Of a DNA stretch of 64,000 bases, positions 12,605-23,320 are shown piece after piece; within the stretch, counting starts at the first letter, position 1, and each line of letters starts with the position of its first letter. The notes under the pieces were generated by a model, which made no database searches, was not told where the DNA came from, and saw only the letters and a program-made list of their open reading frames with translations. The position numbers and the translations under genes were made by a program. Source of the DNA: Durusdinium trenchii (taxonomy: Eukaryota > Sar > Dinophyceae > Suessiales > Symbiodiniaceae); NCBI GenBank assembly GCA_963970005.1, contig CAXAMN010022695.1:534043-598042 (forward strand). Reading direction: 5' to 3'.

Positions 12605-12695
12605 CCCATGGGACTGCCATATATGCCTGATCAGTTGGGGTGGTGCCAGGGGGTCAATTGATCGGCATATATGGCAGTCGCATGGAGTGTTTGGG
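12605..12695. mobile_element. Family A MITE-like hairpin, copy 2
   Basis: Arms CATGGGACTGCCATATATGC and GCATATATGGCAGTCGCATG are near-perfect inverted repeats around a loop of about 40 bp containing GGGGTGGTGCCAGGGGGTCA. No ORF. It sits 40 bp after the donor of the exon ending at 12564. Confidence 0.75.
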
Positions 12696-13095
12696 TAATG
12701 ATTCCTTAATTTTGTTGTAAAAAAGAAGACTCACTGGTGACTCACTGGCCCGGTTTGAGATGTTTGGCATGATTCATGTGACATGCACATACAGAATTTG
12801 GTTTCAAGGCAGTAATTTAGTACCTTCTCGATAAGCACAAAGAGGGGGGGCACAGAGCCGACATCTGTGTGAGAAGACCTTTGACCTTTGATAGGTCTTT
12901 CTTGTTCTATCAGCTGGGTAATCGGCAGATCTAGCTGGTGTTCGTGTCTCAAATTGAAGACCTGTAGCAACATCAGCTTCAAGGCTGAAACACACCCATG
13001 CATGCTCTATCTATCGTGTTTCGGGTGGGAGACTCGGGGCAAGACCAGGAAACACCAGGAAAGTCGAACACCTTTCAACACCTCTCTTCCAACAG

Positions 13096-13208
13096 GCACC
13101 ATTATCAAGGAGGTCTTGTTTGGTGAGTCGCAGTACCCAGAGATCGTGGAGGCCGCGGTGCGTGACTGGTGTGACCGGGCCAGAGATGGCTCTAAGTGGT
13201 GTAGAGAG
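13096..13208 (+). CDS. Exon of an unrecognised gene (probably the same as 12.2-12.5 kb)
   Basis: Acceptor TTCCAACAG|GC, donor GAGAG|GTATTG. The peptide includes TIIKEVLFGESQYPEIVEAA and VRDWCDRARDGSKWCRE, with strongly coding codon use and an amphipathic helix look. It needs one base from the preceding exon, while the 12480 exon ends in phase 0, so at least one more exon must lie between 12565 and 13095. No family recognised. Confidence 0.5.
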
Positions 13209-13598
13209 GTATTGGATCCAAGATGCCCCCCCCCGAGATACCCAACAAGGTCGAAGCCGTTGAAGCGCAGTGCCAGTTACCCCATGCCCAGTCGTGACAT
13301 GATCACGTGCAGAAGAATTTGGATTTGGGTCGGAATGAAAAAGACTAGTCGACGGGATACAACTTGAGCCGTTTTTTCTCACAGCTGCTCCATACCATAA
13401 GCCTTTGGAACGAGACGCAAAACGTGCGAGACGCCAACGGCGGTGGGGCGCGCCCCGTTCCTGTGTGGCGCCATTGGGGCGGTGTGCCCTGAAGTGGGCC
13501 AGTGCAAAAGCTTGGGGGTGATGAGGATGATTACAATCCCATTTGGGCTCCAACCATATCCTCAGGTGACCCCCTGGTACCCTCCCCTGGCCCATCTT

Positions 13599-13629
13599 CG
13601 AAACGGAGGTAGGCCAGGAGCCCTAGGGA
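13599..13629 (-). repeat. 31-bp exact dispersed repeat, copy 1
   Basis: The reverse complement of this stretch is identical to 51665-51695 (TCCCTAGGGCTCCTGGCCTA and the next 11 bases). The CCCTAGGGCTCC end is also the end of family B. Confidence 0.8.
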
Positions 13630-14756
13630 ATGGCATTATTTCAGTAGCTTTGTTTCGCAACTCAGAACCTCCTAGGTGTGGACTGTAGTTTTTATGTCGA
13701 TCACTGGTCCATCCTTCTTTGTTAAAGGTTGTAAAGATGAACCTGGTCCAGTGATCAGTCAACAAAGATCAACAAGGCGGAAAATCATGGAACCCCCCAT
13801 TCCCAGGGTGTTTGTCTCACCCTGGTGAAAGCCGCCCTGAGCTTGGAAATGGACTGCGTTCGATGACAAGACGGAGTGTCTCGCACGCGATCACTGTCAG
13901 GAGGATGACTATGAACGATTTGCTGCCACCACATCAGAAAGCAAACCTCAGACCAAGTGCCTCGTTCAGGAATCGCTCGCTCCAGCCAGGAAAAGACCCA
14001 GGCGTTGTACACCAAACAATAGACAGCAAACCACGTAGGAGAGAAATCTACAGCAAATCGTGACAACGTCTTCCTATCGCACTTCTAGATGACTATGTGA
14101 CCATGACTGGGGTGAACTGAAGTTGAAACCTAACTTAGTTGGATGCAGCTGGGTCCGATAGGGGGCGTTGTTTTCACAAAATCCCGGAACAAGGATGTTT
14201 CCCCTTCTGTCACCCAGCAATTGCTTGGGTTGGATCCAACAGCACTCCGCATCAGTGGCTCCATCTGCGAGGGTCCAGCGGAATGAGTAATCACTCACTT
14301 TTGCATGCCAGAGGTTGGAATCAACAACTAGGAACCATCATCATTACGGCTCAAAGATCAGGCGAGATCATGTCGTGCGATCACAAGCTGGGGAAGGAAA
14401 CAAAGATACTGCTAGTCTCAAACCTGCAGGTGTTCTGTTTTTTTGGGGTTGATTTGGATGCTATTTCAAGTCTCATCATCCCTCAATCACCAGATTCACT
14501 TCGGGTTGTTGCATCGTTCATGCGTAGGCTCCGCGTCGAGTTGGATCACCCGGAGAAGAGCAAAGTCCACATCAAATCTCCAAAGAAAGTCCACTCAGAT
14601 TGCTGGAGACGCATCCGAAACTGACATCTTTTGGCGGTTTCACACCGAAGTGGAGCTCGAATTGGTCTTTGGACATGGTGAAACGATCTGTTTGGGATCG
14701 CCTTAACTCAAGACCTCCTCCCGCCTGTCACCTCACTCGCCTGTTGCCGGACCTAG

Positions 14757-14817
14757 GACAGTGATTCTGGAGCTGCTCCAGACTCTCCTGTTGCGCTTTG
14801 GGGATCCTTTCATCCAG
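14757..14817 (+). CDS. Exon-like segment, unrecognised
   Basis: Acceptor ACCTAG|G, donor ATCCAG|GCGTTC. After one base the frame reads TVILELLQTLLLRFGDPFIQ, a hydrophobic helix-like peptide. The frame stays open beyond the donor for about ten codons (AFRAVPRTRT). Too short to identify; it may belong to the 12-13 kb gene. Confidence 0.35.
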
Positions 14818-14899
14818 GCGTTCCGGGCCGTGCCCAGAACCCGAACACATGTTTGTTTGGTTTGACTATGTGTTTGTGTCTTTTTGTGTTCTCTCTTTT

Positions 14900-16700
14900 G
14901 TTTCTGGTCAAGTACAAACTGAAGGTACCTTGCTCTTCTAGTTATTGGTGATGTAGGGAATAAGAGACAAGATCATACCAGTTGCCAGGTCTAAAACTAG
15001 TGTACTTTGGTCCGTCCAAGAATGGTTGGCCCTTGGCTATTATCTCAAGTCTCTAGTCAGCGACCCTGGAATAGGATGGATGACTTGACCGGAATCATGA
15101 GAAAGACGAATGTTCATACAGAGCCTATCTTCAACGGACAGACTCAGATATATCGACCACACACATGCACGAGGTGCTACCCTTAAGCCAGGGGTAAGAA
15201 GGGATCATATACCAGTAGCTTGCAAAGCAAGGCTCAAGGGTTCCGCTAATCCTTGCACTGCACCTTGTCCGGCTTCAGCTACTTCCAAGGTGCAGATCGG
15301 ACCCCCAGCAAGAGTTCCACCCGTTCCTGCACAACCTATCGTATTTTGATCCTTGTTTCCTTTTTCTTCTTCTTTTTGCTTCTTCCTGCTTCGTCTTTTT
15401 TTCTGCGTTTGTTTCGTGCTTCCTTTTCTTCTTTCTTTCAGCAAAGGATATTGGGCGCTTCTTGATCAGTACAAGCATGTACAAGCGCTGAAAACAAGAG
15501 GAATCAGTTTCATTAAATTTATATAGAAGGGTGTACCAGCATTCAGTTTTGAGCCAAAGCTAGAAAGCAACCGGGACGAAATGATTGTTTCAGACAAAAG
15601 CTTCCACATATCGATCACCAAAGCAGCAAAATTTGTCAAATAAAAAGGTTATATATGTAAGTTTAAATAGACTAGTTTTTCAACAAAAAAAAACGTGTCG
15701 TAAAGAAGTGTGTGTCAGTAGAATCTACCTTCAAATACAAGGTTGGATAATAGTCAAAGAACACAATACAATTCAGCAAACATTGAGCCAACGAACAGAG
15801 GATCACTTCGCTCAGACACAACGCATGTCAGCATGTCGCTGTCGCTGCAAAAACTGAGTCTCAGTGCATATTATTTTGCTACTCTGAGCCGAGCTCCTGG
15901 ATCTCAACCCGACTCAACTTCTCGTCACCTGCCGGATCGTTTCACAGTTGCGACTCTTTTCAGCTATCTGGGTGGGTTTGGGTGTCTAAGTACTTTCTGA
16001 GGACGTGGTTGGAGTACTAGGCATGTGTTGAGCAGAGTTTTCTTCCTGGCGTCAGGAGGAGGTCGAGAACTTGAAGAGAGAGGCGCCCGGCCACGCCCGT
16101 GTTTTGGGCGGCGGCCACGACTGGGTTGTGTGGATCTTGTGTTTTGTCATCGCTTTTGGGGAACTCGATAACCATGCGGGTTCACAGATAAATTCATATA
16201 GACATATAGATATGATCACTAGTGTTTGGTCTTTTTCTGCAAGACAAACCACAAAAATTCTACACGGCCAGGACACATTTTGGTAACAAGCTTGTGAGTA
16301 CAGAACCTACAACCCGTTCCCTTTAGAATCCTACAGGGGATCACAGTGGAATGCTGGTGGATTAGTGTCCACCATTGTCCACCCCAAAGTAAATTAATAT
16401 AAATCTATATATATAGTAGTATTTATAGTATTATGATTTAGTTCGGGGTGGAAACTAATCCGCCGGGTTTCCATTGGGACCAAACGTTCTTCCTCCTGCA
16501 GTATTACGCACGTTGACCGCAGGTCATCATCCACCTCATTCATGTACACCAGTCGCATTTAGAGCCCCCCTTCGCAATGCATTCCCAATCACACAGCGTG
16601 CGTCCACATGCATAAAGGACCCCCCTGTACGATATGAGATCTAAAGCTATGTAAATACAAGAATATATACATACATACATGTGTGATATATTGATGTCGT
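14900..16700. other. No convincing gene; weak exon-like spots
   Basis: Short GC-richer patches at 15.25-15.35 kb (ATSKVQIGPPARVPPVPAQP) and 16.06-16.12 kb (LKREAPGHARVLGGGHDW) might be exons, but edges are unclear. TA-rich tract at 16.40 kb. Confidence 0.35.
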
Positions 16701-16735
16701 TTGCTTGTCGTTTTGGACCTCCTTCAGAGTGTTAA

Positions 16736-16822
16736 TTTCCCAGCTAAATGGAAAGATCCTAGAGTCAGGAGACATCAATTCAGCATTGTGCGGTGCGGCG
16801 GTGCACCGCATTCTGCATGAAG
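16736..16822 (+). CDS. Exon-like segment, unrecognised
   Basis: The frame reads ISQLNGKILESGDINSALCG then AAVHRILHE and ends at ATGAAG|GTTTGA, an AG|GT donor. The left edge is uncertain: CAG before 16728 or 16741 could each be the acceptor. Protein-like helix composition; no family recognised. Confidence 0.35.
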
Positions 16823-16997
16823 GTTTGACCATACTACTCCGCCCGCCGTTTTACTTGGCCTCATCACATCTCATCACCTACCTGGTGCACGGCTTCACTA
16901 CTACTCGCTGCAAGTGGTAAAGGATTGAGAATATCTACAAGGGACCCTGCGGTTTTGACCTGCCAGATGTGCCCTTCGGCACTGTGGTGTGCACAAG

Positions 16998-17111
16998 GGT
17001 GCGAACAAAAGCTGATTGGTTCAGCTTCGCGGGGCACCGATGTGTGCAGTGCAATGCAGCTCAGCATCACCGTGCTGGTGCTTGGAGAAGCCGACACACC
17101 ACGAAAAGGGG
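16998..17111 (+). CDS. Exon-like segment, unrecognised
   Basis: After GCACAAG|GG the frame reads EQKLIGSASRGTDVCSAMQL then SITVLVLGEADTPRK, ending near AAAAG|GGG. The codon bias is coding-like. Another + frame is also open (WFSFAGHRCVQCNAAQ), so the assignment is weak. It may share a gene with the segment at 16.7 kb. Confidence 0.25.
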
Positions 17112-17435
17112 TAGGATTGGGCTTGGTCTCCATGACAAGATCATGGGCTTTTACGATTTGACAGACTCGCAACGGCTGAGCTGTGCAGATGTCTTTGCCA
17201 GGCAGTAAGGCATTTTCGTCCTTTCAAGTTAGTGACGCGCGATGTGGTGTAAGGTTGGACCTTGAATTCTGGAAGCTGGGACACGAACCAGCCTCCAGCC
17301 CAGTCAGCCGAAGCTGCAGAAGAAAGCAAGGCCCCAGCTGAGCTTCAAATTTCTTAAGACCCCACCCCGCATCCATGCCTCGGACTTCGAAAGGTCAGAG
17401 GTAAACTATTTGGCAGTGGCAGTGGGGATAAAGTC

Positions 17436-17690
17436 GAGTTCCGCAACTGCGCAGGATTCCGCAACTAGGATTCCGCAACTGTTTGGTCGGATTCCGCAAC
17501 TGGGATTCCGCAACTAGGATTCCGAAACTGGGATTCCGCAACTGGGATTCCGCAACTGGGATTCCGCAACTACGATTCCGCAACTAGGAGTCCGAAACTA
17601 GGATTCCGCAACTGTCTGGGATTCCACAACTGGCGTTCCGCAACTAGGATTCCGCAACATTGTGGATTCCCTCACTAGGATTCCGCAACT
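17436..17690 (+). repeat. Tandem array of 14-bp units (ATTCCGCAACTRGG)
   Basis: About 17 units of ATTCCGCAACTAGG or ATTCCGCAACTGGG, some with short insertions. It is the mirror (reverse complement) of the array at 17851-18128. Confidence 0.9.
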
Positions 17691-17850
17691 TGAATGATGA
17701 GGGGGTTGACGTGATGTCAAGATCACACGATGGGGACAAGGGGGGATGGGGGGGGTGGGGGGGGGTTGGGTGGGGGTCTAATGACGTTGGTTTGGATGTG
17801 CTTCAAAGGTGATGTCACAGGCACACGCTATTGCATGATGTGGAGATCTC

Positions 17851-18128
17851 CAGTTGCAAGTTTCAGAAGGCAAGTTGCAGAATCTGACTTCCAGTTTCAG
17901 AATATTTCAGAATACCAGTTGCAGAATCTGACTTTCCAGTTTCAGAATACAAGTTTCAGAATCCCAGTTTCAGAATACTAGTTTCAGAAGCCAAGTTTCA
18001 GAACCCTAGTTTCAGAACCCCAGTTTCAGAACCCTAGTTTCAGAAGCCAAGTTTCAGAACCCTAGTTTCAGAACCCCAGTTTCAGAACCCTAGTTTCAGA
18101 ATCCGACCGATTAGTTTCCGAATCCGGC
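17851..18128 (-). repeat. Inverted partner array (CCAGTTTCAGAAYC units)
   Basis: About 18 units of AGTTTCAGAACCC or AGTTGCAGAATC, the reverse complement of the first array with CGGAA changed to CAGAA and GTTGC to GTTTC in most units. It ends with TTTCCGAATCCGG, closest to the first array. Confidence 0.85.
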
Positions 18129-18203
18129 TCTAACCGTGGCAGTGGTATTAAAACGGAGGTTGGCGGCATCTCTTTGTTAGCGCCGCCGACAGCAATTTAT
18201 GAC

Positions 18204-18776
18204 ATGGAGCCTGCGCTCCAGAAGACTATATGAGCACTGCAACACATTCTATACACCAAGCTAGTGCCAGATTTCAAAAAGTTTTTGGAGAAGGCCCGCC
18301 AAGATTTGTTTGCTATCATGCCTTCCTACTTTTCCATCTGGGATGAAGGGAAGGAAAAAGTCGCCAGCAACATGTTCCAATATATCCAGTCACACCATGA
18401 GCAGGTTCAACTGGAAAGGGGAGACAGATACGCTCTTGATGCAGAACCATACACTGCGAATTTGGCGAATACTTCACCAAAGCTCTGGAAACCTGCTCAT
18501 AGAGACAGTGATGGATGAAGATCCCTAGCCTTGGAGAAAGGCCTTAAGAAGTGGGAACAGGAACCACCATGACTGGAGGAGTGACCATGACCTCAGAAGG
18601 GTCTACGAAGCGCAGAAGAACAAGTTGCCGCCACGGCAGATCTTGCCTGTGAAATATTTTTTAGGAAAGAGTTTCAACTTTAAACGAGGGAAATATGATG
18701 ATACCATCACAAGACAAACATTTTATATAAAGAATGATCTGCTCATGTTGGAGGTGGCATGTCAGAGAGTCTGAAT
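18204..18776 (+). pseudogene. Decayed intronless ORF, unrecognised
   Basis: From an ATG at 18204 a frame reads MEPALQKTI, then an in-frame TGA (18231, a plausible CGA to TGA change), then LYTKLVPDFKKFLEKARQDL, FAIMPSYFSIWDEGKEKV and QYIQSHHEQVQLERGDRY. Coding then appears to move to another frame around 18470 (GNLLIETVMDEDP), meets a stop, and continues with RRVYEAQKNKLPPRQILPV and FNFKRGKYDDTITRQTFY, ending at TGA near 18774. One protein of about 190 residues with two stops and one frameshift explains this best. No introns are seen inside, which fits a retroposed copy or a mobile-element gene. No family recognised. Confidence 0.45.
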
Positions 18777-19529
18777 TTATAGAGAACACTGGAAATTACG
18801 GGCCTCGATTCTATAGAGAATTATTGTGTATGAACACATTTCTTGGCAAAGTCAAGAAATCTGACTTTATAGTCACGCAATGATTGAACTTTACATGTCA
18901 AGGGTCTCACTTCTATAGATTTTGTATTTGCGGATGGTTTCTGTGTCTTTCCAAGGTCACATGCCTGATGCTGGACATGTGTTTGCTCAATGATCATGCT
19001 GAAGTAATTACTATAGAATTGTGGTAGCTTTCATGCAGGAATAGGTTGCTAGAGGTCCTGTTTCCAGCGTAGTCAGATTTTGCAACCCAAAGCCTGCTAT
19101 TCTATAGAGGTCCTACTACCCAATATATAATTGAAAAACAAAAACACGCCTATTTTCCATGTGCCCAACCCAATTCTGTAGAGCTTGCCATGATTTTCAG
19201 TTTCACAATCCTCAATGCTATAGAGCTCAAAATGCAGCCTCTCATTTTGGATGTCATATGCAGCATTTTATAAATATAAAAATGGTGTACCCACCCACCC
19301 CACTTAATTCCAAGGGGGGCTCCAAGACAACAGTCCCGACTTGCATGCAACAGACTCTATAGGTCAACCACTTCAGACTGGCTGCGACATAAATATGAAG
19401 ACCGTAGTTTGGAATTGACATGTTTAGATCCTGAGACCTGGATTTGCCAGTTCTTTGCTCGACTCTGATGCATTCGCTCTGCAAAGTTCTGTCATAGGAT
19501 AGTTCCTCCAGTTTTGTCCTCCACAAATC

Positions 19530-20090
19530 GTGGGGGGGGGTGAACCACCTCCCTCCCCCCCCCCAAACCGACCGGGGGGGGGGGCCCCCCCCCCCCCCCC
19601 CCCGCCGGAAAGAGAAGGGGGGGGAAGGCTCCCCCCCCGGGGGCTTGGTTGGTTGGTGGAGAAGGTGTTTTGCCGNNNNNNNNNNNNNNNNNNNNNNNNN
19701 NNNNNNNNNNNNNNNNNNNNNNNNNNNNNNNNNNNNNNNNNNNNNNNNNNNNNNNNNNNNNNNNNNNNNNNNNNNNNNNNNNNNNNNNNNNNNNNNNNNN
19801 NNNNNNNNNNNNNNNNNNNNNNNNNNNNNNNNNNNNNNNNNNNNNNNNNNNNNNNNNNNNNNNNNNNNNNNNNNNNNNNNNNNNNNNNNNNNNNNNNNNN
19901 NNNNNNNNNNNNNNNNNNNNNNNNNNNNNNNNNNNNNNNNNNNNNNNNNNNNNNNNNNNNNNNNNNNNNNNNNNNNNNNNNNNNNNNNNNNNNNNNNNNN
20001 NNNNNNNNNNNNNNNNNNNNNNNNNNNNNNNNNNNNNNNNNNNNNNNNNNNNNNNNNNNNNNNNNNNNNNNNNNNGGGGGGGGTCGACCC
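19530..20090. other. 400-N assembly gap with G/C homopolymer flanks
   Basis: Ns run from 19676 to 20075, exactly 400. Both sides are long G or C homopolymers typical of low-quality or misassembled sequence. ORFs spanning it are not real. Confidence 0.98.
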
Positions 20091-20339
20091 CCCCCTGGGA
20101 TTGTTTGGGACGGCTAATGGGGAACTCTCCTTTAAGCCGAAAACGACACCGCAAACAACATCTTCCTCTAGAATCTTCCTCTAGAATCTGGGAGCGTCTT
20201 TCGCCCAAAATGACCAATCTGAAAAACCACCACCAATCTGACCATGGAGGCCCAGGCCAAGTCAGTTTGTTATCAAATGTTGGGTGCCAACATTTGATTG
20301 TATAGAGATGGCGCAAAAAAACATGGGCCAACATCTGTA

Positions 20340-20605
20340 TCCAAACATGTCTCTATAAAATAAAAACAACCTCTTGGGTCACTTTCAACAATTTTACAAA
20401 AAACAGTTTCAACCTTCATATGTCCCCACACTTCTCTATAAAATAGAAACCAACCTCTTGGGCCATATTTGTAAAACATAAAGTCAATTTCAACCTTCAT
20501 ATGACCCCAACCTCTTGGGCCACTTTTGTCCAACATTTTTTACGAAATCAAGTTCAACCTTCATACCCCCAGACGTCTCAAAAGAATCAAAACCAACCTT
20601 GGCTA
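20340..20605. repeat. Tandem repeat of about 90-110 bp, three diverged units
   Basis: Each unit contains CAACCTCTTGGGYCAC, then a T/A-rich part, then TTTCAACCTTCATATG; two also contain TCTCTATAAAATA. The third unit is the most diverged. Confidence 0.7.
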
Positions 20606-22232
20606 CGCATTATTGATTTTCCAATTTGTTGCTACCATGTTTTCATGATCATGAACACCCACACCCTGAGGCACTTGATTTTATAGAGAACCGGTTTCCA
20701 GCACTGCAGGAGGTTGATGTGGGCAAACTGCCCTCGGAACCGGGTTGTTTGTTTTATTAGTATAAAATCAACTCTCAAGGTACACCGGTAATTCGGCAGG
20801 GGATATTATTATGCACATATTGTTTTCCAAGCTTCCGGCTTTTGCAAAACAAATCATGGACTCACTGACATGGAACACTAGCAGCTAGTCACTAGCACTA
20901 GCACACTACCCATTCTCTCCTCAAACGAATAGGTTGCTGGGCTGGAAGGTTTTTTTCCGGGACCATCCATGTACATTTACACCATTTCTGACTCCAATGT
21001 AGGTAACTATTCCATACATGGACGGTCTGGATTGGGGCATTCAGACATACCGTAAAATTCTACAGACTTGATCCCGTCGAAGGCGGATCATCGAGCAGGC
21101 CGCGTCTTGAATCGAGGCGAAGGGGGACCACCGGGACGGAGACAATCAGGGGGGGGATCAGAGGAGGAGGACGGGATTCACCACGGAAGAGGCAGAATGC
21201 GACGAGATTGGGTCAAAACACTCAAACACTCCGAGAAGAACAAACGTTGATGGATCCTTCTTGCGAGATGCTGTGGTTAACATCCTCATGGTTTTATTTG
21301 TTTTCAGCCGTTCACCAAAATGGGTTCAGAGTTACACATGCATGTTCTATCATGTTCTCATATTTCTATCATGTCAAACACAGGACACGGCAGCAGACAA
21401 CGAAATGCGACCATAAACTATAAATGTTGTGGTCGTTCAGATTCGTCAAGTGTTTACATCGTCGCGTTGCAGAGTTGACGGAAGAGGTGGAGCGGCTGGA
21501 GTTCTGTTCCTTTTGGCGGTCTTCGCCTCTATGAATATTGCCAGGCAGCCAGCAGGCGAAGGAAAACCAACAAATTGACAGGATATAGACTCTATCGGAT
21601 AGATGCTCAGCAGCTGAGCAGATGGCAGCATCACAAAGAGACATTGGTCAGAGCTTTGCCCAGAGCTTTGCCCTCGATGTCAAGGTGGAGTCGACGTTGG
21701 TTGGGGTGGATTTTCAACGGATGCACAGCTCGGGCTGAGGACGGAGAGGGTGAAATTGACACACCACTCGACTGAATTCAGGTGGATCAGTGGCTCTTTT
21801 GAGCATGGGATCCTCGACATCCCTTTTTGGGGGTCAGGTCGAGAACACCCAGCAGGGAGGATCTTGTGACACTCTCACGCAGTTCCCTGCCACATCGAAT
21901 GCTGCTTAGACTTCGAATGTCGCATATAGAAGCCAAATCGAAGGAGTCACAGCCGTCTCGACGTGTGAAGGAACTGCTTCGCTCGGTCGGTCAGATCTGT
22001 TTTTTGGGGTCCTGGTCAGGTCCTGGTCAGCTCCTGCGCGTCGGAAAGGTCGGAAGCGATCCAGCAAATCTCCCCAACCCCCAACGGAAGGGGAAGATTG
22101 ATGCAAACACCTCGATGGCCTCGCTGAACCAATTATGACCCCAAAGGACAGGGTGAAGTCTGACGGGTTTGGACAGGCTCCGTCCGTCCTTGGCAGGTGT
22201 CATGGAGCCTTGGGTGAGTGAGGATCCAGAAG

Positions 22233-22279
22233 GCTATTATCACCTCCCGGGGCGCCAAGAACTCGCCCTGGACGTACAG
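22233..22279 (+). CDS. Short exon-like segment, unrecognised
   Basis: Acceptor CCAGAAG|GCT, donor TACAG|GTGGTG. Fifteen codons, AIITSRGAKNSPWTY, plus two bases. All G/C-rich codons. An alternative frame (YYHLPGRQELALDV) is also open. Confidence 0.3.
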
Positions 22280-22723
22280 GTGGTGCCTTGGCAGAACTCG
22301 CCACGGTCATTCGGGGAGGTCTCGAAGCCCAAAACATGGGTCACTGGTAACCAGCAGTGTGGCTGGGAGGATGCTGGGAGACCCTCCCTGTTTTTTCTCA
22401 AAACTTGGAGGACCTTTGGGGTATACAAACAGGGTGGAGGCCCGAAGCTGGAGCTGAACTGAAATAGGTGGCTTGGCGATCCAGATGAAGTTGACTTTTC
22501 TCAAACAGATGAAGTGATCTATCTACTACTCATAGAATTTTGTTGAGGGGATGGTACGGCTTTTATGAGTATCATACGGACATCATTTCACAATTACAAG
22601 ATCCTTTGGACGGTGTGTTTTATCAAATCGCTTCCTTCAAGACATTAAGATGGGCTATCAGCTGGCTCCCAGAACATCAGCTGGCTCACCATTGATGTGT
22701 TGTTCGTTTTGCACGAACACCAG

Positions 22724-22763
22724 GATGTCTTACCCTCCTACGGCTTTGAAGGAAACCGAAAAG
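22724..22763 (+). CDS. Short exon with a YGF-x-G motif resembling the 11.6 kb C10-like exon
   Basis: Following CACCAG the frame reads DVLPSYGFEGNRK and then a G before GACAGC, an AG|GA donor. The motif V-[IL]-P-x-YGF is shared with the exon at 11622, but the intron sits one codon earlier. The open frame continues past this point (GQRKKTATS), so the donor is a guess. Could be a second member of the same family or chance similarity over eight residues. Confidence 0.25.
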
Positions 22764-23226
22764 GACAGCGAAAGAAGACGGCCACGTCACGGTCGGTCGG
22801 GGTTGGAACTGGGACCGCGGACCGCTGTTTGGACTGCTCTCATCGTCACCACATGTCACTACTCATTGATCATGGCCGGGTGAGTGGCCGGGGTTGGAAC
22901 TGATCTGGGCTCCACCAAGCCTAGTTTTGCTGGAGGAGTTTTATCTTGATGCTCCGGAACTGGGTAAATCCCGCATGGGAATCAATCATGGACGTGTGAC
23001 GTGTTGTCTTGTTCTTCCCCGGCTTCGACCGCAAATCGAAGCAAATGTTCTGATGTCGGCAAAAGGCCCAGGTTCCAGAGACTGACCGGACAGGGACAAG
23101 TGCACAGGCCAGGTGGACAGGTCCATGTTGCTGATAAGAGTGCATAATTAGGTTGGATGGCACCCCATCACTGATTTCTTTGATCGCTAAGTCAACATTA
23201 TCATGACTTGATTTCATATTTTTCAG

Positions 23227-23320
23227 ACTCTTCCTTCCGTGGCACCTTTACCTTGGCTGGATGCTTGTGTCACTACCCATCATGCGGGTCGGAGCGGCGT
23301 ATTCGCTCAGCGCGGCGCAG
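23227..23320 (+). CDS. Exon-like segment with GC donor, unrecognised
   Basis: A strong acceptor (pyrimidine tract then TTTTTCAG) and a GCGCAG|GCAAGC donor bound 94 nt. The most coding-like frame reads LPSVAPLPWLDACVTTHHAG; another reads MRVGAAYSLSAAQ at its end. Boundary quality is better than frame certainty. Confidence 0.3.

Larger units (their letters stand above)
18770..20690. repeat. Field of TTCTATAGAG-like motifs
   Basis: CTATAGAG or one-base variants recur at about 18780, 18811, 18867, 18913, 19011, 19102, 19176, 19218, 19357, 20300, 20351, 20435 and 20682, spaced irregularly (roughly 30-140 bp outside the gap). No gene is seen here. The meaning is unknown. Confidence 0.6.

Noticed and set aside
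17436..18128. Tandem arrays as a CRISPR array
   Set aside because: Units are 14 bp with no spacers, in a eukaryotic context.
19492..20334. Long ORFs of 195-280 codons on both strands
   Set aside because: They consist mostly of unknown residues across the N gap and of homopolymer flanks.
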